Shown here piece by piece: positions 22,715 through 33,825 of a stretch of DNA of 64,000 bases (its first letter is position 1; every line of letters begins with the position of its first letter). Source of the DNA: Datura wrightii (taxonomy: Eukaryota > Streptophyta > Magnoliopsida > Solanales > Solanaceae). Both the position numbers and the translations under genes were made by a program. Under the pieces are notes generated by a model. The model worked only from the letters and a program-made list of their open reading frames with translations. It ran no database searches and had not been told where the DNA came from. The stretch covers positions 33,338,001 through 33,402,000 of the forward strand of contig JASDFA010000027.1 in the NCBI GenBank assembly GCA_035772735.1, read 5' to 3'.

Positions 22715-23406
22715 TGTCAATCTTTTCTCAAAACTCATTATTCACCAAATATATTCCAACAATATAACGACTACCCTTTACATTAATCAAAAATGTGACA
22801 ACTATCTTATAATCATCATTATAAGAATCATAGGCAAACCCATATAGCGTAGATTCATAACGAAAAACACGTTGCAACATATAAAGATCGGATTGTTGAA
22901 TAATTTTATTTTTATAAAATTTTGGATTTTTTATAAATATTGTGAAGTGATACACCATACATAACAAGGTGTTATCAAAGCTCACCAATGGATATGAAAT
23001 ATCTTGGGATATAAAATAGTTTGGAGGCCAGAGAGAACCAACATGAGAATTAACTCTCAGTGATGATGCATTCGTTGAATGGATATTGAACAAAAACCTA
23101 TTATATTCTAAACAAGAAAATGGAGTTATTTTCAAGAAATTAAGAGGATATTTTGACAACTGATATCGGACAAATATTTGTCGACATGCAACTTGATAAA
23201 ATTGGGTCCTTTATTATTGAACATCAAAATTTGTATACAATCTTGAAACTTTGAAGAGCATGAAGAGGAGGTTTTAAGAGGATGTAAGTGATCACATCAT
23301 CACCCAAATTGGGGAAGGAGTTTTTCTTGAGTGGGGACTCACTGAAGTTGTGTTTACTTAGGATTTCAGATTTTTTTTCAAGGACAAATATTCTAATTTT
23401 AGGCAC
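22715..23406 (-). pseudogene. F-box/FBA pseudogene, monomer F
   Basis: Two frames on the minus strand: 23406-23224 with NLGDDVITYILLKPPLHALQ and SFKIVYKF (F-box, with Leu-Pro changed to Pro-Pro), and 23159-22728 with 143 codons running through NYFISQDISYPLVSF, FKN..IIQQSDLYMLQRVFR, then LYGFAYDSYNDDYKIVVTFL and GSRYIVGIYLVNNEF. The second is the longest uninterrupted FBA frame in the window and shows what the family looks like. A frameshift with a short gap at 23160-23223 joins them. The FBA ends early at VNNEF, as in the A copies, so the short C-terminus may be ancestral to this family. Confidence 0.72.
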
Positions 23407-24149
23407 GTACCTTTCACATGTGTTCTATATTAATTTATGTTGACTCATTCAAATGATATATATAAATTCTATAAAATGCAATTGTCTAATGAGTAAAAGA
23501 AAATATAACTACAAAAATTACAAGTTTATTTTATAGATAGTCTAGGTGTTTTATGAGCTATTCTCTCTAGGGTGGTTGATGAGTTGATTATTAATACGTA
23601 AGTGAGTCGATGTCATCTAAATCTAAAAATTAAACCCGTTGAATTTAATTTGACTCGCACAATATATAAAGAGTTTATTATTTGTATTTTTAGGAACATA
23701 TGATATTATTTTTCAAGAGTAACTTCGCTTGTAATTGTTCTACATGGGAAAACTTTGTAGCTAAATTAACAAATGGAGAGATATAGCAGCATGATAAAAA
23801 ATAAAAAATAAAAGCCACAAAATAATAATAGTGACAACTGTGTGTTTTGAGATAGACAGAAGATAAATAGGATAATGGGACAAAGAATCCTATTGAGGAT
23901 AGTTATATAGAGTAGTGGAGAATACGAAAAAGGTTGTGGCAAAAAATTAATATACGAGAAGGTGAAAAATATAAACAATTAGTAATAATTAATTTAATTT
24001 ACATTGCTATTAAAACAAATTAGCATGGGGTAATTAATTTAAAATGATGAAAATAAACTGCACATATTTAGAGAGGAGTGAACGTGGAGCATTAATGTCT
24101 TGTATTATCTAATGAGACTAGATTTTCGTCAAACAAGAGATAACCAGCA

Positions 24150-24824
24150 GAAATAGTATCAATCTTTTTCATGACTCATTATTCACCAAGTATATTCCAA
24201 CAATGTAATAACTATCCTTTGCATTAATCGCAAATGTAATGATTATCTTCTAATCACCATTATAAGAATCCTACGTAAACTCATGTAATGTTGATTTGTA
24301 ATGACTGACACGCTGCAACACATAAGCATCAGACTTTTGAACAATTTTATATGTTTTAATAGCTGGATCTCATGTAAGTATTGTGAAGGTATACACCTTA
24401 CATAACAAGCCATTACAAGAACTCATCAATGGATATGAAATATGTTGGAACATAAAATAGTTTAATGGTTGGAGAGAACAACTTGAGAATTTACTTTCAA
24501 TGATGATGCATTCATTGAACGGATATTGAAAATTAACATGATATATTTCAAAAAAGGAGATGAAGTTATTTTCAACAAAATTAAGAGAATTTTTCAACAA
24601 TTAATATCGATTGACGATTCGTCAATATGCCAATTGATGAAATTGGAGCCTTTGATATTGAAGACCATCATTTGTGTAATATCTTGAAACTTTAAAGAGA
24701 TTGAAAAGGGATTTTTGATAGGATGCAAGTGATCACATCATCACCTAATTTGGGAAAGGAGTTTTTTTTTGAGTGGGAACTCATTGGAGTTGTGTTTACT
24801 TAGGGTTTTAGATTTTTTTTTCAT
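24150..24824 (-). pseudogene. F-box/FBA pseudogene, monomer G
   Basis: Most degraded monomer. F-box residues are recognisable only in broken frames near 24700-24760 (hydrophobic CDHLHPIKNPF-like region). A 76-codon frame at 24600-24370 covers part of the FBA region (SCNGLLCKVYTFTI), comparable to SSCNELLCMVYNFTIF of monomer A. Confidence 0.55.
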
Positions 24825-25213
24825 GTATAAATATACTAATTTTGAACACGCATATTATACATGTTCTATATGATTTATTGTCGACTCATTTAGACAATAT
24901 ATATAAATTCTATGAGACACATTCTTCTAATGGGTAATAGAAATGTAACTACGAAAATTACAAGTTTATTTTACAGAATAGTCTAGGTGTTTTTTGAGTT
25001 ATTATTGGTAGGCTGTTTGATGAGTTGATTATCGGTACGTAAGTAAGTCGATGCTATGCAAACTTGAAAATTGAAATTGTTAAATTTAATTAAGCTTGCA
25101 CAATATGTAAAGAGTTTATTATTTGTGCTTTTTACGGACATGTGATATTATTTTTCAAGAGTAAGCATTTTTGGTCAATGTTCTACCTAGAAAAACTTGA
25201 TAGCTAGTTGACA

Positions 25214-25526
25214 CATTATATATCTATAATCTATAATATTCTAAAAGTGAAAAACCCCTTAATATAAAGTTGAATTCCTAAAACACTCTTTAAAAGTAGA
25301 ATGATATTTTTACCCCTTATATAAAAGTAAAATTACTCTTCATTCTGAAAGTGGGAAGCCCATTAGTGTAAATTACTAAAATATCCTTTAAAAATTAATT
25401 GATATTTTTACACCTTATATAAATGTATAATTACTCTCCACTAAAAGTTAATATTTGTTAGTTTTTAATTACTTTATGTTCTATTATAAAAGTTCAATAG
25501 ACAGACTCATTCATTATTGAAAAGTA
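25214..25526 (+). mobile_element. Helitron-like 5' region with two tandem ~100-bp direct repeats
   Basis: After ATC at 25222-25224 come two similar blocks: 25242-25343 (aaagtgaaaaacccctt... tttttaccccttatataaaa) and 25344-25441 (gaaagtgggaagccc... tttttacaccttatataaat). Related sequence occurs at 52417-52500, 55376-55440 and 55862-55930. The A/TC start and the dispersed copies fit a Helitron 5' end. The 3' partner is not certain; a CTAGT at 26305 is a candidate. Confidence 0.4.
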
Positions 25527-25528
25527 CT

Positions 25529-25791
25529 CCCTCTTTTCTATTTTAATTGTTAGGATAAAATTTGTACACCTATTAAGAAAAAATTAATAAGGATGATAAT
25601 TTTACTAATATAACCCCATTAATATTTTGAAAACATACAATAATAATTCTTTTCACATTTTAGAATGACTTTAAGTACTAAGGGTAGAATTGAAAACAAC
25701 ATGGTCAATTATCTCTTGAATTTTGAAATTGGCAAATAGTTTAAAACAACTATTTTTAGTATATCTAACAGTTAAAATGAAAAGGAGGGAG
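25529..25791. mobile_element. Stowaway-like MITE (263 bp)
   Basis: The ends are CTCCCTCTTTTCTATTTTAA at the left and the reverse complement of CTCCCTCCTTTTCATTTTAA at the right, matching the Stowaway (Tc1/mariner) consensus CTCCCTC. It is flanked by TA on both sides (25527-25528 and 25792-25793). No coding capacity. Confidence 0.8.
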
Positions 25792-25920
25792 TAGGACATC
25801 TAAAAAGTTTGATATAAATAAAACATTTTCACTAAGTAATGGAATATAGAAAGTCAGTCAAATGAATGGAAAAATTTGCAGTAAGTTGTTATGAGAAAGT
25901 CCAATTATATTATTTTCATA

Positions 25921-26187
25921 TTTCCTTCGTTTTAAAATAAGTGGTGTTTTAATTTTTTAATTTTATTTTAAATTAAGTAGTGTTTTACATAATCAAATAG
26001 ACATCAATTCTTTCAATTTTAAATGGAGAGATTTTCACATAATCAAGAAAATATTAAAAAGTTACATCTTTTCTAAAGATATTTATTAGGGTTAGGTGGG
26101 TCAAATTATTTTTTTTTCTAAGAATAAATAATATTCTTAAGAGGTGTGCATGAGTTAAAAACATCACTTATTTTGAAATTGAGGGAG
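25921..26187. mobile_element. Second Stowaway-like MITE (267 bp), left TIR decayed
   Basis: The right end GAGGGAG followed by TA is intact. The left end reads tttccttcgttttaaaataagtgg, against the inverted right end ctccctcaatttcaaaataagtg. TA flanks both ends. It differs internally from the MITE 130 bp to its left, so it is a separate insertion of another subfamily. Confidence 0.65.
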
Positions 26188-27009
26188 TATATTACTATCG
26201 AATGGCACCCAAATTTATGTAAATACATTTTACGAAGAGTGAAAACCCTTAATAAATGTGTCAAGCTCAAGACATTTTATTGTCTCGACCTCATTTATGA
26301 ATAACTAGTCACGCGATCTATATTAACGCATTTGTACTTTTATTATATTATATTTATATTTTCTTATATTGTCTTATTAAATATCAATAAAGTGTCGGTA
26401 TATTTAGAAATATAAAATAAATAATAATCTTTATATTTTTTAAAGTATTTTAGTAGATTGTATATTAAAGTATTTATTTGGAATATGATCAAGTACAATA
26501 TCTTCAGAATCATAAAATGCACTTATGAGTAGTATGTATTTATATCAATACGTGCTACTTTAAATTAACAAAAAATAATAATCATAAATTTCTTTTCAAT
26601 AATTTACCTGAGTACACGTTACCTACAAATTTGAATATTTTTATTGCAGAATGGTGTATTATTTGATCTATCAAAAATTTTCTTTAGGTGATAAAAAAAA
26701 TAATTATACTTCAATTAAGAAAATGTATTTGATGATGATATTTTTGGAATTTATACTAAAATTGGATGATATCCTAATATCATATTTATCATAAACAAAT
26801 ATTCAATTCAAAAAATATAAAATTTGTAAATACCTCATTAAAATTAATAGAGTAAATATTCTACTATTATCAATCTCCTCCCCTCTTTTCCATTTCTATA
26901 TAAAAAAAGTTATAGAATTATAATGAAGACTCTAATTTCGATCAAAATAAATAAGTAATCAATTATATTAAAATGATATAACTAATATAAAAAAATATCT
27001 ATACATATA
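26188..27009. other. AT-rich intergenic segment
   Basis: I see no gene here. The only notable points are an AGACA/TGTCT inverted repeat at 26270-26285 and a CTAGT at 26305, which could be a Helitron end in either orientation. Confidence 0.6.
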
Positions 27010-29507
27010 TGTAACGATCCGCCCAGCGGTTATAGCACCCCGACCATCTTAGAGTTGGTGAATTTAAATTTTTATAAATTTGAAGTGAAATTCCTGAAAA
27101 ATGAAGGACGCGAGATAAACAAGTTCGAATGGGCTGAGTCACGGTCGGGTGGATCCAGGCGCATGTCTTCCATGGCGGGATGCTTCCCACCATAGCGGAA
27201 CCACTGCAGCGGTAAATGTACTCACTGCAGCGGGTGACGCAGATCAGAGTTTCCACAATCCTGTTCCGATTAGGATTTTAAAAACCTAGTCTCTAGAAGG
27301 GCTTAATAAAAATGCCAAGAACAAGAAATAGACGTTTGGAACAAGAAGAAAAGCTAAGAGGTAAAGATTCATCCTCTATAGCTAGGAACTCCCGCAAGAA
27401 CCCAAGAACCGATGCACAACGCAATTGGGAACGTCTTGACGATAGATTGGCACCCAAGTAGGCTATGGTTTACTCACTCTTGTGTTAGACTTTGATTAGC
27501 TAAACATATACATTGTATGGTTGATATGCCTTTGATGGATAGGACCGAAACTTAGATAACTTGTCGTCGATTAATTGACAGTGTGATTTTGAGGATGATC
27601 GATTTAAAAAAAAGGGAGTGATATCCCTATAACAAGAAAACCCTTAGAAGAAAGAGTGCGATAATATTTAGTTTATGCTTAAGTGTGTATGTGGGACTGA
27701 ATCAAATGTAAGTAAATTGACCTTCTGGTGTTGTATTCAATGTATTTTTCTATGTGCAGAATTATAGGGTCATTCTTTTGGAATCAAAATCTTGGATGGT
27801 TAATCATGTAAACATGTTGAATAGATGCAATAAATGACTGATTAATTGGTTGTAATTGTTATAGAATGTGAGTCGAAGTCCGAGAATTAGGGTAGTTATA
27901 CTTCTCGTAATGACCTGAATGTGCTGCGGTTAATATTGCATTGTTTGAATTGGTGAATATTGTTCGTGTAGATGGTTGCAATGTGGAATGGTTAACTATT
28001 GAAATAAGTTTGATAGGATGTTGCAATCATTTTGATGGGCATAGTAGAGAATGAGATTCTAGATAGGGAAGAAGCAATTCATGGAAAAAGGCTGGGAAGA
28101 AGACCATTCATAGTACTGCCAGCAGTACCGCTGCAGCAGTTGTGGTACCGCTGCAGTGAGACCATTGTGGCGGAAAAAATATCGTTGCAGCAGAGCCCAA
28201 ACCATTGAGCGGCCAAGTTGTAATTCCTTGTAATGATTGAATGTAACTGATATTATTAATATTTGGGGATGAGATTGGGTTCAGTATTTCGCATATGATT
28301 GTACTTGTTGATATGTATATCTAACCTTTGTCGTGTGTGAATTATTATTTCTTGTTCTATGTTTTCTATCCCGAGATTGATGGGCGAGTGGGTATTGAAT
28401 GAATGTGTGACTGATATGATGGATGATATGGAAGGAAAATCATTGACATGATGATGAATATGAGGCCTGGGGCCAAAGGTAAGGAATGCTGAAGAATAGG
28501 TTAGTACGATCAGACTCTGAATGAGGACTGGATACTTGAATGGCTCGTGCCCGAGGTGAGTATCAGGGCGAGCGATATGAGAGAGTACACAAACAAGTAT
28601 GGCTAAAAGATCATATGGCTAGGTGTACGGATATGAGTACACAGACAGGTATGATAAAGGACTCATACCGCTGGGTGTATAGTACATGGATTTCTAGAGT
28701 CCTCTACAGGTCATGACTGGAAGGGCAAGCATAAGACCCTCTGGCATGTGTGTACAGTGATGTGACGGAGGCGTGTGCCCAACATATCACCACGTGGATG
28801 ATTATGAGAAAGATATTGTGCGGGTATGGTTTAATTATACATACAAATGTTGAGACAGAAAGGTACAGGTATATAAGTGTAATACGGAATATACTGACAT
28901 GATTCGGGTTTGAGGTGAGAAACATGTTTGGAATACCGTATATGTCATCTTTTATGGAATTCTCATGGTATGGAGTCAGGTATATGCATGTACTTTAATA
29001 TTTGGGAAGTTGACTCCCTCAACATGTGTTGATGATTACTTGTGTGTACTTGAATTAGTTAATTTGAAGTTGTGGTTGAATGTTGCTTTAATTGATCTTG
29101 TGGATTATGGAGGATAACATGATGGGTTAACATAAGGTAGCTGGGAGACAAAGAGTAGACTTTGTTAATTAATGTGCTAGATTTGGACGATCTGAAAAAT
29201 ACTGTAAGTAATTGAGTAGGTTAATAAGTGGAAATAGCAAGACTTAATCGATCATAGGGAAGTGGTAAAAGAGGTAGATGTGTTACAAAACTATAAGGCG
29301 AAATAGAACGGAATAGGATCGGGAACGAATCAGCTACTAATTGATTGCAATAGCATTGCAGTTGGTACAATGTCGCAACAATAGGATTGTTGTAGCGGAT
29401 TGAGTCTTCGCTACAGCAGAAATAGAGAGAGACAGGTTTGAGATAAGCGGATGGCTAGGACGGTAGGGTAATTTCACAAACCTTGACGAGACTTCAGAAA
29501 AGATAAC
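27010..29507 (+). repeat. LARD 5' LTR, part 1
   Basis: It aligns with the 3' LTR from its first base (TGTAACGATCCGCCC against TGTAACAACCCGCCC) through to agataac at 29507, where the nested gypsy element begins. It contains clusters of CTGCAG palindromes (27190-27245, 28115-28175), an imperfect ~60-bp tandem repeat near 28560-28690, and a block shared with the gypsy LTRs at 18608 and 56868 (ggtcatgactggaagggcaa at 28707). No gene. Confidence 0.85.
29503..29507. other. Target-site duplication, left of nested gypsy
   Basis: ATAAC directly before TGTTACACC. The right-hand copy is ATAAT at 39145-39149. The undisrupted LTR at 45337 has a single ataac followed by atagtattaaaag, confirming the insertion point. 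Confidence 0.85.
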
Positions 29508-31560
29508 TGTTACACCATGTAAGTTTCTAATGTTTAGACGGCCTACTCGTATGTTGGTTAAGAATTTTAGAGTGCAATACGTGCGAGGAAGGGGCCCGGG
29601 GAAAGGTCGAACGAGAACGAAGTTGGGACCGCGTGGGAGGAGTCCGGGCCAGCTACCCAAAGGGGCAGCGTGGTACGAACCATGCCCTCCGCGATAGGCT
29701 CCGTGACACGTACCTAAATTGGCATGATAGGATCCGTGCCACGGACCCTTGCCCACCGCCTCAAGTATATATAAGCCCCTCCCTTTAATTTAAGTTATAT
29801 TTCAAAATATATACGGGCAAAAGAGAGAACCACGAGGAAGACAAGTAAAATTCATTCGTTTACGCTGCAAAATGTCGCCCAAATTCAAATTAACTTCGGG
29901 TATTGAAGTTTAAGGATGCATGGGGCATTACTGCGGAGTTATTTTCACGCAATTTGCCCAGCGAATCATAGCCCTACCGAGCTAAAGTTGTTGGAATTGC
30001 TTCAAACTAGTGTCAATATGATCACAGATTTAAAGTAAGCATTTCTTCCTTTTGGACTTTCGAGAAATTATGAGTTTTCGACTGTGTTCTGTCAAATTAA
30101 AATATAGTTAATATTTATAGATAAAGTTATCGTTTTCTCTGAATTTAGTACTAAAACTAGCCATTTTCCCCCCAGTAATACGATTGCAGTTGAGAAGAAC
30201 AGTTGAATACGAACTGAAACTCGTCAGTTAATCAGTAATCGGCGAACAAGGTATGTTAAGGCAGTTTCCTTCGGCAAGCTAGTTTCTTTAGCATGATAGC
30301 TCAGTTTGAATCCCAGTAAGAACACCAGAAGCATGTCTATTATGATTAGTTGTTGTCATTAGCTGAAATCCATATTCTATGTTAGTTTGGGATGGATTAT
30401 GCCTGTATAGCCTTCATGACCAACCCCAGGGTTATTAGCTGTGTCGACACCCGCCAGGGACGAGATGACGTCGCTTTACGAAGTGGTATGTCGTCCGCCA
30501 GGGACGAAGATGGGGTCCCAAGTCCTCATATGCCATGGTTGGCTCTATACACCCCCGTCGATCCTGGTGCCCAGGGTGCAGATATCAGGAGCCCACTGGA
30601 CTCAGATACAGCTACAGTTAGGGGCCGAGCGGGCTCAGTTGCAGACCTAGGGGCTAATAGGACAGCTATAGCTATCGGTTGACCTAGTACGACCTTGATA
30701 GGGGTATATAGACTGAAGTGTACTCACCAGGGCTTATGGGGGCCCCAGGTGGGTTACTTTATGTTGATTGTACCTTTCGGCTGATGGGGGCCAGGTAAGA
30801 TTTTTGTTTTCTCTAGTTATTAATAAATTAGAGAGTAAGAAGTTCTACTACTCAGGTATGATCTCTACCCCCTTCATTTCAGTTATTCTCAGTTTTATGT
30901 CCTTATTTCAGTCATTTACAATTATCACCTTACATATTCTGTACATATTGTACTAACGCCCTTTCTAGGGCGCTGCATTACTTTCCTGTAAGTACGGATA
31001 GACGAGGAGCATGTCCCTCGTAGCTTTCAGCCAGCATCATCGGAACAGTTAGCTCCTTTCTTTCGGAGCTTGTAGATAGAAGGTTTACTGATTGTACAGT
31101 TTATGGGTAGGTCGGGGCCCTGTCCCGACCATCATATTACTCCTACAGGCTTGTAGATTGTTTATTCTGCTGTGGTTAGCTATTATTGGCCGTATGGGGC
31201 CCATATGTGTTTTAGTTTACATGTTGGCTGTGTGAGGCCTTGTTTAGCTGACAAATTAGCGGCCTTGTTGGCCATTGTTTATCTTAGCACTGGTTTTACT
31301 TTACAGTCATAACTAGACATCATGGTGGTCTTGTCGGCCCGCATAGGATTTCCTGTTGTTGTTTTTGGCTGGCTAGTTTTCTTTTACAGGTGGTTATAAG
31401 GCCTTGTCAGCCGGAGGTTGTATTTACAACCGAGATATAGCCGTTGTTTTCTTGATTTGGGAAGTAAGCTTGCACCAGGAGTGCATAGGCCTAGTTAAGC
31501 CAGTTCAGATCCTAGTAGGGCACCAGGTGCCAGTCATGCATCCCAAGGTGGGGTGTGACA
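29508..31560 (+). repeat. Gypsy 5' LTR (2053 bp)
   Basis: Starts TGTTACACC and ends GTGTGACA. It matches 37089-39144 throughout. The open frames at 29337-29756 (minus), 30392-30682 and 30441-30650 recur at the same place in the 3' LTR, but are LTR sequence with no recognisable protein. Confidence 0.92.
29765..29775 (+). promoter_or_regulatory. TATA box of the 5' LTR
   Basis: gtatatataag, about 260 bp into the LTR, in an otherwise GC-rich stretch. The identical motif is at 37346-37356 in the 3' LTR and, inverted, near 52097-52108 in the truncated LTR. Conservation in three copies supports a core promoter at the U3/R boundary. Confidence 0.6.
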
Positions 31561-31564
31561 AACT

Positions 31565-31576
31565 TGGTATCAGAGC
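31565..31576 (+). other. Primer binding site (initiator Met tRNA)
   Basis: TGGTATCAGAGC lies four bases after the 5' LTR. This is the standard plant LTR-retrotransposon PBS complementary to the 3' end of initiator tRNA-Met. Confidence 0.92.
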
Positions 31577-31769
31577 AGGTTGTATCCCATAGAGTCTGCA
31601 AGTCATGCTAAGTAGAGTCTTGTTTATGGATGTGTTGTGCACCACATTCTATGGGCAGGAGGCTGCGAGGCATGATAGGATGGTTACTCTTTCTTCTTAT
31701 CCAGTCGCCCTATAGAGCTGTACAGTATAGGGTTGAGTCCCTAAGCTTGCCATATTCTTTTATCTACAG

Positions 31770-33050
31770 AGAAATGATAGACCCGCGACACACCACGATT
31801 GGTAGTAGATTGGATGTTGCAATAGGGGAAGGCACTAGCAGGGTGCCTCAGTTAGAGTCATCCTGAACTGAGGGCGAAAGGGAGACTTCATCTTGGTCTC
31901 CACAGCACTCTCCACCACGTCAAGAGTCGCTCGAAATGGCAAATGTGAAAGCACCGCCTCCAACAGTCTCTATACCGGTACCATCGGATCAGGAGGTTAG
32001 GAGTGTTGTTGTTATGTTAGCTCAGATGATGGTTGCGGCATCAGCCAGTGGCCCCCGTGGTCACAGAGTCCTCAGGAGGACCTGGTAGTTTGAGGGTCTG
32101 AGAGTTTCTCGTACTGAGTCCCCCGCAGTTCACCGGGACGGATCGGGTGGAGAACCTACAGTATTTCTTGGATCAGATGCAGCGGATTTTCAGGGTGATG
32201 CATGCTACACCTGCAGAGTCGGTGGAGTTAGTGGTATTCCGTCTACGGGACATCACATTATTGTGGTACGTGAGTCGGTAGAGGTCCTGCGGGAGAGGTG
32301 TTTCCTATCCGTCTTGGCCCAGCTTCTCAGAGGCTTTTCTGGATCACTACCTACCATGGGAAATTTGATAGGCCTAGGTTGACCAGTTCCTACATCTAGA
32401 GCAGGGGTCGATGAGTGTCCGGGGAGTATGCTATGAGGTTCGACTCCTTGGCCCGATATGTACCAATTTTTGTGGATACCATGTCCGATAGGGTGCACCG
32501 GTTTATTATGGGACTGAATCCAGAATATGTGGAGACTTATATTATGGCCACTCTACGAGAGGACATGATATTGCCCGCATTCAGGATTTTTCTCAGAATA
32601 GTAAAGGGATTAGACAGCGGCAATGGAAAATAAGAAGGGCAAATCAGGAGCAGCGCCGCTAGGCCAGACCTAGTGACATGCAAGCGGAGTCCAAGGGTGG
32701 GCCCAGGCCACGATTTTCAGATAGGCCACCCAGACCCCCACCCCCACAACAGTAGTAGGGGAGTGGATCTGGTCATCGGGGGCAGTCAAGACCCGGCGAG
32801 AGCTCATGATCAGCAGGTTCACAACAGCAGAGAGGAGTAGAGCAGAGTAGATTCACCGTGTCGCTTTGCCCCATTTGCAGTCAAGGTCACTTCGGGGCAT
32901 GCAGGTATGGTTCCACCGCATGTTATACCTGTGGAAAGGAGGGTCATCAGATGAGAGATTGCCCAGCCAAGGGTCAGAGTGATCGGGACTGACAGGATAG
33001 ATCTTTAGTAGGGTCACGTGCCCCAGCATCTCCAGCAGAACCAAAGACAC
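31770..33050 (+). pseudogene. Gypsy gag (capsid and zinc knuckle), broken
   Basis: It begins near MIDPRHTTIGSRLDVAIG (31776) and contains FTGTDRVENLQYFLDQMQRI (about 32130-32190), the typical start of the plant retrotransposon gag domain. Next comes a CCHC zinc knuckle CYTCGKEGHQMRDC at 32921-32962, and a preceding GHFG pseudo-knuckle. Stops at the end of the first block (31864) and frameshifts near 32095, 32275 and 32620 make it non-functional. Gag would form the virus-like particle and bind the element RNA. Confidence 0.8.
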
Positions 33051-33297
33051 CTTCTTTTTGTTGATATAAAAATAATGATATTCAATCCACTAATGTAATT
33101 TAAGGTGCAAAATCTCTTTTGAATCACAACAAGAATAAGATAATAATCATTCTATATGAATAACTCTTTTTGAGGAACAATATGATTTTAGATATTGTTG
33201 TTAAATTGAAATTTGCACCGTAGTGTTTAATTAACTACAATAAATTTGAAGACCAAATTAAAATTAAATGACATCAATTTACGTAACTTCTTTTTGT
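33051..33297. mobile_element. 225-bp AT-rich insertion between gag and protease, flanked by an 11-bp duplication
   Basis: cttctttttgt occurs at 33051-33061 and again at 33287-33297. The 225 bases between are AT-rich and have no counterpart in this family; the flanking sequence reads straight from Pro-Ala-Glu-Pro-Lys (gag end) to Arg-Pro-Ser-Ala-Leu-Ala (before protease). There are no clear terminal inverted repeats and no A tail. It may be a small non-autonomous transposon (Mutator-type insertions give 9-11 bp duplications) or filler DNA. Confidence 0.6.
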
Positions 33298-33775
33298 CGT
33301 AGGCCCTCAGCTCTGGCCGGCAGAGGCCGAGGCAGATCAGGGGCATCTAGCTCAGGTACCGGTCTAGATCGCACTTATGCCTTACCGGGTCGGCAGAAGC
33401 CAGAGTCATCGCTGGATGTGGTGATAGGTATGCTGGACATTTTCTCTCATTCTGTTTATGTACTGATAGATCCAGGATCCATCTTGTCTTATGTTACCCC
33501 ATCAGTGGCTCAACAGTTCAGTGTTATGCCAGAATCACCTCCGCGACCTTTTTCAATGTCTATACTCGTCGGTGAATCTATCATAACCAAGAGGGTCTAC
33601 CGGGGATGCACAGTAGAGGTTGTTGGTCGTCAGACTTTAGCCGACTTGATAGAACTAGAAATGATTGATTTTGATGCAATTATAGGTATGGATTGGTTGG
33701 TTCCATGCTATGTCAATGTTGAATGTTGGACCAAGACTGTCCGATTCCACTTTCTAGTGGAGGTTGTACGGGAGT
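33298..33775 (+). pseudogene. Gypsy protease domain
   Basis: The frame that opens at 33268 carries SLDVVIGMLDIFSHSVYVLI, then the active-site motif DPGSILSYVTP (Asp at 33469) and ends with IELEMIDFDAIIGMDWL. The active site Asp-Pro-Gly-Ser in place of Asp-Ser/Thr-Gly is seen in related plant gypsy elements. The frame ends at 33777. The first ~10 residues come from the 225-bp insertion, so the natural gag-protease junction is destroyed. Confidence 0.82.
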
Positions 33776-33825
33776 AGAAAGGTAGTGCAGTTACATCAAA
33801 AGGTAGGTTTATTTCCTATCTTTGG

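Larger units (their letters stand above)
22524..25213 (-). repeat. Diverged outer F-box monomers F (rest), G and a partial third
   Basis: Array sequence resumes after the LINE. Monomer starts are recognised at 23675 (ttatttgtatttttaggaac) and near 25117 (ttatttgtgctttttacgg). They are clearly less similar to A-E than A-E copies are to each other. The last one ends at about 25213 within the motif ttgacacattat, where Helitron-like sequence takes over. Confidence 0.75.

Noticed and set aside
1..25213. Calling the F-box copies SLF genes of a self-incompatibility locus
   Set aside because: Residues seen are generic F-box/FBA; no S-RNase in the window. Listed only as a hypothesis.
26300..26330. 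CTAGT at 26305 as a Helitron 3' end
   Set aside because: Hairpin is too far on the plus strand and too weak on the minus strand; kept only as a hint.
29337..29756. 139-codon minus frame with Gly/His-rich N-terminus
   Set aside because: Spans the LARD/gypsy junction (29507/29508), so it is a chance fusion of two elements.
30392..30682. Open frames in the gypsy 5' LTR, repeated in the 3' LTR (37974-38255)
   Set aside because: Identical place in both LTRs, no recognisable domain, and LTRs do not normally encode protein in this family.
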